From contig NC_020504.1 in the NCBI RefSeq assembly GCF_000349325.1, forward strand, positions 8,164,326 through 8,228,325: 64,000 bases of DNA, given 5' to 3'. A program made the translations under genes and the position numbers. The notes beneath the pieces are model-generated. The model was given only the letters and a program-made list of their open reading frames with translations. It did not search any database and was not told where the DNA came from. Origin of the DNA: Streptomyces davaonensis JCM 4913 (lineage in GTDB: Bacteria; Actinomycetota; Actinomycetes; Streptomycetales; Streptomycetaceae). This document shows, piece by piece, positions 7,580-14,465 of the stretch (position 1 is its first letter; the number at the start of each line of letters is the position of its first letter).

Positions 7580-8305
7580 GTGCTGCGCATCATCGACGCC
7601 CGAACGGGCGTGCCCGTCGACGCCGCCCCCGCTCGGCGCGGTCTCACCCGGGTCGAGGCCCACGCTCCCGGCTTCGACACCGGCGCCCTGCGCGTGCTCC
7701 TCGTCACCGACCTCCTCGTCCGCGCCCTGGAACTCGGCGGCACCCCGGTCTGGGCCGTCCTGCACGGCCACCGGGACCAGCCCGAGCTGCGGGCCGGCGC
7801 CGCCGCACTCGGCATCCGGCCCCTGGAGGACAGCCGGGAGGTCGGCCATGGGCTCGGTGAGAAACAGGTCATCCATGTCGTGGCCGAGGACGGCGTCAGC
7901 CCGGACGGCGTCCGCGTCGCCGTCGCCCCCGTGCACGCCGAGTCCCCGGCACCGCTCACCGGCGCCGACCCCGTCGCCCTGCGCCTGGCCCTCCTCACCC
8001 CGCCCCGCAGCCGGCCGGTACGGCTCGACACGGTCGCCCTGACCGAGGCCCACGACACCCTCGTCCGCTGGCGGCGCGCGGTCGCCGACTGGGCGCGGCA
8101 CCCCTCCCGGCCCATCCCCGACGGCGTGCGCACCGAACTGCGCGGCGCCTGGGAGGACGACCTCGACGTGCCCCGCGTCCTGCGCCTGCTCACCCGGGTC
8201 GAGACCGAACCGGACATCCCGGACGGCGCCCGCTTCGAGACCTACGCCTACGCCGACCGGCTGCTCGGCCTCGACCTCACCCGCGACCTGGGATCCCTGG
8301 CATGA
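7580..8305 (+). CDS. Cysteinyl-tRNA synthetase-like protein lacking catalytic motifs
   Basis: A 241-residue protein with no exact functional match that I recognise. The N-terminal half resembles part of the CysRS/MshC nucleotide-binding fold (RVLLVTDLLVRALELGGTPV), and the C-terminus resembles the CysRS helical domain: HDTLVRWRRAVADWARHPS, then AWEDDLDVPRVLRLLTRVE and the typical ending DRLLGLDLTRDLG. The HIGH and KMSKS-type motifs and the zinc cysteines of a real synthetase are missing, and the length is about half. It is probably a degenerate paralogue with a new role. The GTG start follows a purine-rich GCTCGGGGA. Its last four bases overlap the SixA-like phosphatase gene (ATGA). Confidence 0.6.
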   Translation: MLRIIDARTGVPVDAAPARRGLTRVEAHAPGFDTGALRVLLVTDLLVRALELGGTPVWAVLHGHRDQPELRAGAAALGIRPLEDSREVGHGLGEKQVIHVVAEDGVSPDGVRVAVAPVHAESPAPLTGADPVALRLALLTPPRSRPVRLDTVALTEAHDTLVRWRRAVADWARHPSRPIPDGVRTELRGAWEDDLDVPRVLRLLTRVETEPDIPDGARFETYAYADRLLGLDLTRDLGSLA

Positions 8306-8844
8306 TCGCCCGCGCGGGGACCGGCCCGCTGCGCCGCCTGATCGTCCTCAGGCACGCCAAGTCCGCCTGGCCCGAAGGCATCGCCGACCACCGCCGCCCG
8401 CTCGCCCCGCGCGGGCGACGCGACGCGCCCGCCGCCGGCCGCGCGCTGGCCGAGTCCGATCTGCTGCCCGACCTCGCCCTGTGCTCCACCGCCGTCCGTG
8501 CCCGCCAGACCTGGGAGCTGGCCTCCGCCGAGTGGGGCACCCCACCGCCCGTGCGCTACCTCCCGCGGCTCTACGCGGCCGAGGCCACCGAGTTGCTCGC
8601 CGCCGTGCATGAGGCGCCCGCCGAGGTGGAGACCCTGCTCCTGATCGGGCACAACCCCGGCCTGGAGGACCTGGTGACCGCGCTGGCCGGGGACAGCCTG
8701 GACGACGCCCTGGACCGGGTGCGGGAGAAGTTCCCCACCTCCGCCGTCGCCGTGCTCGCCTGGCGCGGCACGGCCTGGAGCGCGCTCGCCCCCGGCACCG
8801 CGCTGCTGACCTGGTTCACCGTGCCCCGCGGAAAGAAGCCCTGA
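8302..8844 (+). CDS. SixA-like histidine phosphatase
   Basis: A 180-residue branch-1 histidine phosphatase. The catalytic RHG-type motif is present as LIVLRHAKSAWP, the second arginine block is LCSTAVRARQTWE and the second catalytic His is in LLIGHNPGLEDLV. SixA proteins dephosphorylate phosphohistidine, for example on phosphotransferase or phosphorelay proteins. Overlap by four bases with the upstream CysRS-like gene indicates translational coupling, and the YigZ gene follows at 24 bp, so the three form one probable operon. Confidence 0.85.
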   Translation: MIARAGTGPLRRLIVLRHAKSAWPEGIADHRRPLAPRGRRDAPAAGRALAESDLLPDLALCSTAVRARQTWELASAEWGTPPPVRYLPRLYAAEATELLAAVHEAPAEVETLLLIGHNPGLEDLVTALAGDSLDDALDRVREKFPTSAVAVLAWRGTAWSALAPGTALLTWFTVPRGKKP

Positions 8845-8868
8845 CCGACCCTGGCATAGGCTGACCGG

Positions 8869-9495
8869 ATGCAGGACGAGTACCGCACAGTGGCCCGCGC
8901 GGGCGTGCACGAGACCGAGGTCAACCGCTCCCGCTTCCTGTGCGCGCTCGCCCCGGCGGCCACCGAGCAGGAGGCCCAGGACTTCATCGCCGGCATCCGC
9001 AAGGAGCACGCGGACGCCACCCACAACTGCTTCGCCTACGTCATCGGCGCCGACGCCGCGATCCAGAAGGCGAGCGACGACGGCGAACCCGGCGGCACCG
9101 CCGGCGTCCCCATGCTCCAGATGCTCCTGCGCCGTGACATGCGCTACGTCGTCGCCGTCGTCACCCGCTACTTCGGCGGCGTCAAACTCGGCGCGGGCGG
9201 CCTCATCCGGGCGTACGGCGGCTCCGTCGGCGAGGCCATCGACAACCTCGGCACGATTACCCGCCGTCGCTTCCGCCTGGCCACGGTCACCGTCGACCAC
9301 CAGCGCGCCGGCAAGATCCAGAACGACCTGCGCGCCACCGGCCGCGAGGTCCGCGACGTCCACTACGCCGAGGCCGTCACCATCGAGATCGGCCTGCCGG
9401 ACGCCGACGTGGACACCTTCCGCGCCTGGCTGGCCGACGCCACGGCCGGCACCGCCGGGTTCGCGCTGGGCGGGGAGGCGTACGGCGACGCCTGA
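8869..9495 (+). CDS. YigZ/IMPACT-family protein
   Basis: A 208-residue protein with the UPF0029/IMPACT domain in the first about 120 residues (EVNRSRFLCALAPAATEQEA, then ASDDGEPGGTAGVPMLQMLL and RYFGGVKLGAGGLIRAYGG) and a DUF1949 ferredoxin-like domain after it. The eukaryotic relative IMPACT modulates Gcn2; the bacterial role is not established, though YigZ has been linked to nucleic acid or translation-related functions. It is the last gene of the CysRS-like/SixA/YigZ group and converges on the radical SAM-peptide operon, with only 20 bp between stops. Confidence 0.85.
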   Translation: MQDEYRTVARAGVHETEVNRSRFLCALAPAATEQEAQDFIAGIRKEHADATHNCFAYVIGADAAIQKASDDGEPGGTAGVPMLQMLLRRDMRYVVAVVTRYFGGVKLGAGGLIRAYGGSVGEAIDNLGTITRRRFRLATVTVDHQRAGKIQNDLRATGREVRDVHYAEAVTIEIGLPDADVDTFRAWLADATAGTAGFALGGEAYGDA

Positions 9496-9515
9496 CGCGT
9501 GGGTTCGAGGGCGGA

Positions 9516-9698
9516 CTACCGCGCGGGCTCGTGCAGCGGGATGGGGTCGGAGCCGCCCGAATACAGGGTCACGGCGTGCGAGCAGGGCGCGTCGCCGCAG
9601 GGCTCGCAGGCATGGGCGTCCGGCAGGGGGAACAACTCCGCGCCCAGGGACCGCATGCGGGTCTCAACCGTGGGCTCTTCCGGCGACTCGTTCCGCAT
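9516..9698 (-). CDS. Candidate RiPP precursor peptide (60 residues) next to radical SAM/SPASM enzyme
   Basis: A short ORF directly downstream of, and overlapping by 35 bases, the radical SAM gene. The first about 20 residues (MRNESPEEPTVETRMRSLGA) are charged and leader-like. The rest (from ELFPLPDAHA, with CEPCGDAPC at 31-39) is rich in Pro, Gly, Ala, His and Cys, with C31, C34, C39, H29, H41, Y46 and H56 available for crosslinking. GGAAGGA lies about 10 bases upstream of this ATG; an alternative ATG at residue 15 starts just after the upstream stop. I do not recognise the family. Size, position and composition are those of a ribosomally made, modified peptide substrate; alternatively it is a chance ORF. 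Confidence 0.55.
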   Translation of the reverse strand: MRNESPEEPTVETRMRSLGAELFPLPDAHACEPCGDAPCSHAVTLYSGGSDPIPLHEPAR

Positions 9699-10833
9699 CG
9701 CGCATCAGTCCTTCCATCAGAAGTTTTCTGCCGTTGCGGCAGAACTGCGTCTCGGTTGCGTCCAGCCGACCTGTCTCGAAGTACTTGTTGGCGGCCTGCC
9801 CGCCACGGCAGTAGGCGAACAACTCGCACGCGGCGCGACAGGCGTCGACCCCGGCGAGGGCTTCGGCGACCCAAGGGGTCTGCTCAGCGCGGGCCAGGCA
9901 GCCGGCCAGCCCCAGCTCCCGTACGTCGCCGACGCTGAACCGGCCGTGGCGCGGGGAGGAGAACCCGGCGAGGTCCGGGCTGAGCGGCACCACCTGTCCG
10001 TCCCAGGTGACCATGGGCAGCGGATCGACCGGCAGACCGGCCCACCGCCCTGCCGCACCGGCCAGCTCCGCCCTGACGTACCGCCAGGCGTGCTCCAGAT
10101 CCCGCAGAGTCATGTCCCGGTCGGCGCGCCCTCGGGCGGCCAGCGCGGCCCAGAACTCCGCTATGTTCTCGGCGTCGTGCTCGTCGTGCGCGTCGTCGTG
10201 GAGGGTCTTGGCGTGCACGCCCTTGCGTTCCACCAGGTTCACGCCCAGAACGCGGCAGCCGAGCGCGGCGAACCACTCGTGCAGTTCGGCCGCCTTGCGC
10301 GCGGACGGGTCGGACACGACGGCGATGGCCCCGAACGCGATGCCGTGCCTCTTGAGCAACTCGACACCGCGCAGCACGCGTTCCGTTGCCTCTCGGCCCG
10401 AACGGTCCACACGGTCTCCGCCGGGGCCGGGACCGTCGACACTGACCGAGACCTCGATCCGCCGCTCCTCGAACAGCCGGCACCACACCTCGTCGATGAG
10501 TGAGGCATTGGTCTGCACGGCGTGCCGCACCGGGTGTTCACGACCCGGAGGGAACCGGTCGAGCAGCCCCCGTAAGCGGGACACCCCCGTGGTGAGCGGC
10601 TCCCCGCCGTGCCACAGCACGGTGACCGGGTGGTGTTCCGACCAGGAGGCAACCGTCGCCGCGACGGCATCCGCGACGTCGTCGGACATGAAGCGGGCGA
10701 GCCCTCGGGAAGGCAGATAGCAGTAGCGGCAGTCGAGGTTGCACAGTGGGGTCGGCTGGAGCAGAACGCGGGTACTGGTCCTCGCCAGTCGTGCCGCCGG
10801 GGTGGCGCGGGCCGGTGCCGACGGCCGTGTCAT
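9664..10833 (-). CDS. Radical SAM/SPASM peptide maturase
   Basis: A 389-residue protein. The radical SAM [4Fe-4S] motif CxxxCxxC is at C31, C35, C38 (CNLDCRYCYLPSRG), followed by VTVLWHGGEPL, typical of PqqE/anSME/FxsB-type peptide-modifying enzymes. A SPASM-like auxiliary cluster region at C332, C336, C342 and C365 is followed by only 24 residues. It resembles cyclophane-forming actinobacterial maturases (AmcB/FxsB type), though I cannot assign the exact family. Codon 87 is TTA, so translation should depend on the bldA tRNA. The start overlaps the NB-ARC gene stop (ATGA) and the small peptide gene overlaps its end, giving a three-gene operon. Confidence 0.85.
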   Translation of the reverse strand: MTRPSAPARATPAARLARTSTRVLLQPTPLCNLDCRYCYLPSRGLARFMSDDVADAVAATVASWSEHHPVTVLWHGGEPLTTGVSRLRGLLDRFPPGREHPVRHAVQTNASLIDEVWCRLFEERRIEVSVSVDGPGPGGDRVDRSGREATERVLRGVELLKRHGIAFGAIAVVSDPSARKAAELHEWFAALGCRVLGVNLVERKGVHAKTLHDDAHDEHDAENIAEFWAALAARGRADRDMTLRDLEHAWRYVRAELAGAAGRWAGLPVDPLPMVTWDGQVVPLSPDLAGFSSPRHGRFSVGDVRELGLAGCLARAEQTPWVAEALAGVDACRAACELFAYCRGGQAANKYFETGRLDATETQFCRNGRKLLMEGLMRDAERVAGRAHG

Positions 10834-13160
10834 CGGTCCCCCGCTTCCCCGGGCGGCCCTGCTTCCCTGGGTGGTTCTGCATTCCGGTGCCCGGCGACGG
10901 TGAGGAGCCTCATCGTCTCGTCCTCGCCGTAGCGGTCGGCGACGTCCCGGTAGAGGGACAGCGCCTGGAGATGCGCCGCGACGGCCTCGTCACGGCGGCC
11001 CGCGCGCCGCAGGGCGACTCCGAGGTCGTTGGCGGCGATCGCCTGGCCGTGCCGATGACCGACCTCGTGTTGTTCTCGTACGGCGATCCGGTGGGCCTCG
11101 ACGGCCTCGTCGAGGCGGCCCAGTGCGGACAGGGCGACACCGAAGTCGTTCCATGCCGTGGCGATACGCTCCCGGGCGCCCAGCTCCTCGAAGACCGCGC
11201 GGGCGGTGATGTGCGCGGACAGGGCTTCCTCGAGGCGCCCGGTCTCCCGGAAGGAGCGCCCCAGGTTGTTGGTCGCGGTGGCCTCGTGGAATCGATCGCC
11301 GACCGAGCGGAACATCTCGCGGGCCCGGGTGAGCGCGACGACCGACTCCTCGCAGCGGCCCATCTTGAACAGGGTGCGGCCGGCGTTGTTCCAGGTCGAC
11401 GCCTCGAGTCGGCGGTCGCCTGCCGCGTGCACCAGTTCGCGGGCGCGTTCGTGGGCCTCGAGCGACTCGTCGAATCTGCGCGCTTCGGTCAAGGAGACGC
11501 CCAGCATGTCCCAGGACTTTCCTTCTTGGAGGCCGTCCCCGCGCGACGCGTGGATCTCGCGGGCCCGCGTGTGCACCGCGACGGCCTCCTCGATTCTGCG
11601 GCTGTAGCGCAGGGCCAGTCCGAGGGCGTTCCATGCCCGGCCCGCTCCTAGGTCGTCCCCCAACGCGCGGGCCGCCTGGGTCGCGCAGCGATAGACGGAC
11701 ACGGCGTCGTCGAAGTAGCGCCGCCAGCTGAGATAGCCGTAGAGGCTCAGCGCCAGTCCCAGTCCGGCCTGCGCGTGAACGGGGTCGGCCGCCCACAGCG
11801 CGGCGGAGATGAGGCCGGTGCGCTCGTGGTCGAACCATCGCAGCGCGTCCGCGCGGTCGCTGAACCCGGGGGACGGGGCAGGATCGGGGCTGGACTGCAC
11901 GTGCCAGACCGCCGCCTCGACACGCTGCCGGTAGTGGTCCAGGAGCCGGGCCCGCGCTCGGGTGCCCTCGGCCCGCAGTGGCTCCTCGCGGGCCACCCGG
12001 TCCAGCGCGTAGGCGCGTACGAGGTCATGCATGGTCCAGTAGCCGCGCACGCTTCCGGGCGAAACCAGATGAGCGCGGACCAGCGCGTTCAGCTCCGGGC
12101 GCGGCAGCGCGTCGGCCCCGTGGAGCACGGTGATCGCCTCGTCGCTGGTCTCCGATCCCGGGGCGAGCGCCAGGAGCCGGAACAGGCGGGAGGGGCCCGG
12201 ACCGAGGCGGCGGTAGGACAGGTCGAAGGCGGCCCGCACTCCGCGTTCGCCGTCGTCGAGGTGGTCGATGAGCGTGGCGGAGTCGGCCAGCTCCGCGACC
12301 AGTTCCGTCACCGGCTTGCCCGGATCGGCGATGAGCAGGGCGGCGGCGATCTGCAGCGCCAGGGGCAGGTACCCGCACAGCGCGCACAGGTTCCCGGTCG
12401 CCTCGGGGTCATCCATGACGCGCGGGTCGGCGGGGGCGGCCGTGCGCAGAGCGGCGCTCAGCACCTCGCGGGCCACCTCGGGCCGGAGGATGTCGAGATG
12501 GAGCAGGTGGGCGCCGAGCTGGGGCATGGTGTCGCGGGAGGTGACGAGGACGCGGTGCGCGCCGTGGCCGGGCAGCAGCGGTCTGACCTGCCCGGGGTGC
12601 GAGGCGTTGTCCACCACGATCAGCACCGCGCCGCTCGTGCGGGCCCGTTCGGCCAGGACCGAGCGGTAGAGTCCGGCTCGTTCGTCCAGCGTCGTCGGCA
12701 CATGGGCGGCTGCCACGCCCAGGGCGCGCAGCAGGGCCTCCACCAGCTGTTCGGCTCCGGCGGGCGTCTCGTCGTAGCCGTGGCAGTCGACGAACAGCGC
12801 GCCCCCGGGGAACCAGCCGTGTTCCCGTGCCGTGTGAGCGGCTCGCACGGTCAGCGCGGTCTTGCCCACGCCGCCCATCCCCGCCACCGCGGTCACCGGG
12901 ACCGGGGCGTGGCCGCCGGGGTGGGGGGCCAGCGCCGCCAGCAGGGTGTCGAGTTCCTCCACGCGTCCGGTGAACTCGGCGGCGGTCGGCGGAAGCGCGT
13001 CCTCTACGTGTGGCATGGGGCCGTAGTGGTGATGATGTTCCACCTTCTTCCCGATGGCCTCGCCCCGGAACGTCCCGTTCCTGAAGTCGATCCGGTCCCC
13101 GGTGTGTGTGACCGCGGTGTGTGCGTCCCCCGCGTGTGTGTCCCCGCTCACACGGCCCAT
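10830..13160 (-). CDS. STAND NTPase: NB-ARC domain plus C-terminal TPR array (FxsT-like)
   Basis: A 776-residue protein. Residues 20-50 hold a motif (DRIDFRNGTFRGEAIG) and a HHHH stretch often seen ahead of STAND domains. Walker A is AGMGGVGKT at 93-101, Walker B is LIVVDNAS, and the RNBS/winged-helix region contains GYLPLALQIAAALL. At least seven 40-residue TPR-type repeats with WNxxG or TNNLG cores fill residues about 460-760 (for example AWNALGLALRYSRRIEEAVA). There is no helix-turn-helix at either end, unlike SARP regulators. The same architecture is known as FxsT in FxSxx-COOH radical SAM systems. ATGA overlap with the radical SAM gene couples them. The role may be sensing or signalling. 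Confidence 0.85.
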   Translation of the reverse strand: MGRVSGDTHAGDAHTAVTHTGDRIDFRNGTFRGEAIGKKVEHHHHYGPMPHVEDALPPTAAEFTGRVEELDTLLAALAPHPGGHAPVPVTAVAGMGGVGKTALTVRAAHTAREHGWFPGGALFVDCHGYDETPAGAEQLVEALLRALGVAAAHVPTTLDERAGLYRSVLAERARTSGAVLIVVDNASHPGQVRPLLPGHGAHRVLVTSRDTMPQLGAHLLHLDILRPEVAREVLSAALRTAAPADPRVMDDPEATGNLCALCGYLPLALQIAAALLIADPGKPVTELVAELADSATLIDHLDDGERGVRAAFDLSYRRLGPGPSRLFRLLALAPGSETSDEAITVLHGADALPRPELNALVRAHLVSPGSVRGYWTMHDLVRAYALDRVAREEPLRAEGTRARARLLDHYRQRVEAAVWHVQSSPDPAPSPGFSDRADALRWFDHERTGLISAALWAADPVHAQAGLGLALSLYGYLSWRRYFDDAVSVYRCATQAARALGDDLGAGRAWNALGLALRYSRRIEEAVAVHTRAREIHASRGDGLQEGKSWDMLGVSLTEARRFDESLEAHERARELVHAAGDRRLEASTWNNAGRTLFKMGRCEESVVALTRAREMFRSVGDRFHEATATNNLGRSFRETGRLEEALSAHITARAVFEELGARERIATAWNDFGVALSALGRLDEAVEAHRIAVREQHEVGHRHGQAIAANDLGVALRRAGRRDEAVAAHLQALSLYRDVADRYGEDETMRLLTVAGHRNAEPPREAGPPGEAGDR

Positions 13161-13301
13161 CTTGCCCTGAAAGCAAGGCTTCCGGCAGAGAGGCAATCGA
13201 CAATGAATCCGGCAAAACTGGCGTTCGTAAGGCCTGTCATCGCGGGCGATACGGGAGTAACCGCCCGTGATGTCAGACCCGGCCGTTAGTCTTCGGGGAT
13301 C
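13161..13301. promoter_or_regulatory. Divergent promoter region of the STAND/radical SAM operon and sbcDC, with PafBC-like promoter for sbcD
   Basis: On the plus strand, ATGTCAGAC (13270-13278), eight bases, then TAGTCT (13287-13292) lies nine bases from the sbcD ATG. The spacing and -10 agree with the DNA-damage promoter motif TTGTCRGTG-N8-TANNNT, but the upstream element has three mismatches. With a normal initiation distance the mRNA would be leaderless or nearly so. For the minus-strand operon I see AGGG near the ATG but no confident promoter. Confidence 0.45.
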
Positions 13302-14465
13302 ATGAGGCTCCTGCACACTTCCGACTGGCACCTGGGCCGGGCGTTCCACCGCGTGAACATGCTCGCCGCCCAGGCCGAGTTCATCCGTCACCTCGTCGGC
13401 ATCGTGCGCGAGCGCGACGTGGACGCGGTGGTGGTGTCGGGAGACGTGTACGACCGCGCGGTGCCGCCGCTCGCCGCCGTCGAGCTGTTCGACGACGCCC
13501 TGCACAGCCTCGCCGGGCTGGGCGTGCCCACCGTGATGATCTCCGGGAACCACGACTCCGCCCGGCGGCTCGGCGTCGGCGCCGGGCTCATCGACCGCGC
13601 GGGCATCCATCTGCGGACCGAGCCGTCGGCGTGCGGGACCCCGGTGATCCTGTCCGACGCCCATGGCGAGGTGGCCTTCTACGGTCTGCCGTATCTCGAA
13701 CCGGCCCTGGTGAAGGACGAGTTCGGGGTGGAGAAGGCCGGGCACGAGGCGGTGCTCGCCGCCGCCATGGACCGAGTACGCGCCGACCTCGCCGCACGCG
13801 CGCGGGGGACGCGTTCCGTCGTCCTCGCCCATGCCTTCGTCACCGGCGGCGAGGCCAGCGACAGCGAGCGGGACATCACCGTCGGCGGCGTCGCCGCGGT
13901 CCCGGCCGGGGTCTTCGACGGCGTCGACTACACGGCCCTCGGGCATCTGCACGGCAGCCAGACCATCACCGAGCGCGTGCGCTACTCCGGCTCCCCGCTG
14001 GCGTACTCCTTCTCGGAGGCCGACCACCGCAAGAGCATGTGGCTGGTCGATCTGGACGCCGACGGTGCCGTGACCGCCGAGCGGATCGACTGCCCCGCCC
14101 CGCGCGCGCTCGCCCGGATCCGCGGGCCGCTGGAGGAACTCCTCGCCGACCCCGCCCTCGCCCGGCACGAGGACGCCTGGGTCGAGGCCACCCTCACCGA
14201 CACGGTCCGCCCCGCCGAACCCATGGCCCGGATCGGCGAGCGCTTCCCGCACACCCTGAGCCTCGTCTTCGACCCGGACCGGGCCCCCGACGACCCGGAC
14301 GTGTCCTACGCGCGGCGCCTGGCCGGGCGCGGCGACCAGCAGATCGCCGAGGACTTCGTCGCCCATGTCCGGGGCGCCGGGCCGGACGAGGACGAGCAGA
14401 CCGTGCTCCGGGACGCCTTCGACGCGGTCCGCGCGGACGCGGTGGTGCGGGAGGTGGCGCGGTGA
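13302..14465 (+). CDS. sbcD: Exonuclease SbcCD, nuclease subunit SbcD
   Basis: A 387-residue calcineurin-like metallophosphoesterase. All five phosphoesterase blocks are visible: HTSDWHLG at residues 5-12, SGDVYDRAVPP, SGNHDSARRL, a LAHAFVTGG block and GHLHGSQ. The C-terminal capping domain interacts with SbcC. The complex cleaves hairpins and protein-blocked DNA ends and processes double-strand breaks. The stop overlaps the sbcC GTG by four bases, so the subunits are translationally coupled. See the upstream region for a possible DNA damage-type promoter. Confidence 0.95.
   Translation: MRLLHTSDWHLGRAFHRVNMLAAQAEFIRHLVGIVRERDVDAVVVSGDVYDRAVPPLAAVELFDDALHSLAGLGVPTVMISGNHDSARRLGVGAGLIDRAGIHLRTEPSACGTPVILSDAHGEVAFYGLPYLEPALVKDEFGVEKAGHEAVLAAAMDRVRADLAARARGTRSVVLAHAFVTGGEASDSERDITVGGVAAVPAGVFDGVDYTALGHLHGSQTITERVRYSGSPLAYSFSEADHRKSMWLVDLDADGAVTAERIDCPAPRALARIRGPLEELLADPALARHEDAWVEATLTDTVRPAEPMARIGERFPHTLSLVFDPDRAPDDPDVSYARRLAGRGDQQIAEDFVAHVRGAGPDEDEQTVLRDAFDAVRADAVVREVAR

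Noticed and set aside
9496..9515. Terminator between YigZ and the peptide gene
   Set aside because: Only 20 bases separate the stops and no stem is visible there.
13631..14461. Open frame continuous with sbcC upstream into sbcD
   Set aside because: It is Arg/Pro/Gly-rich shadow coding of sbcD in another frame. The real sbcC starts at the GTG overlapping the sbcD stop, just before MRLHRLDITAFGPFGG.
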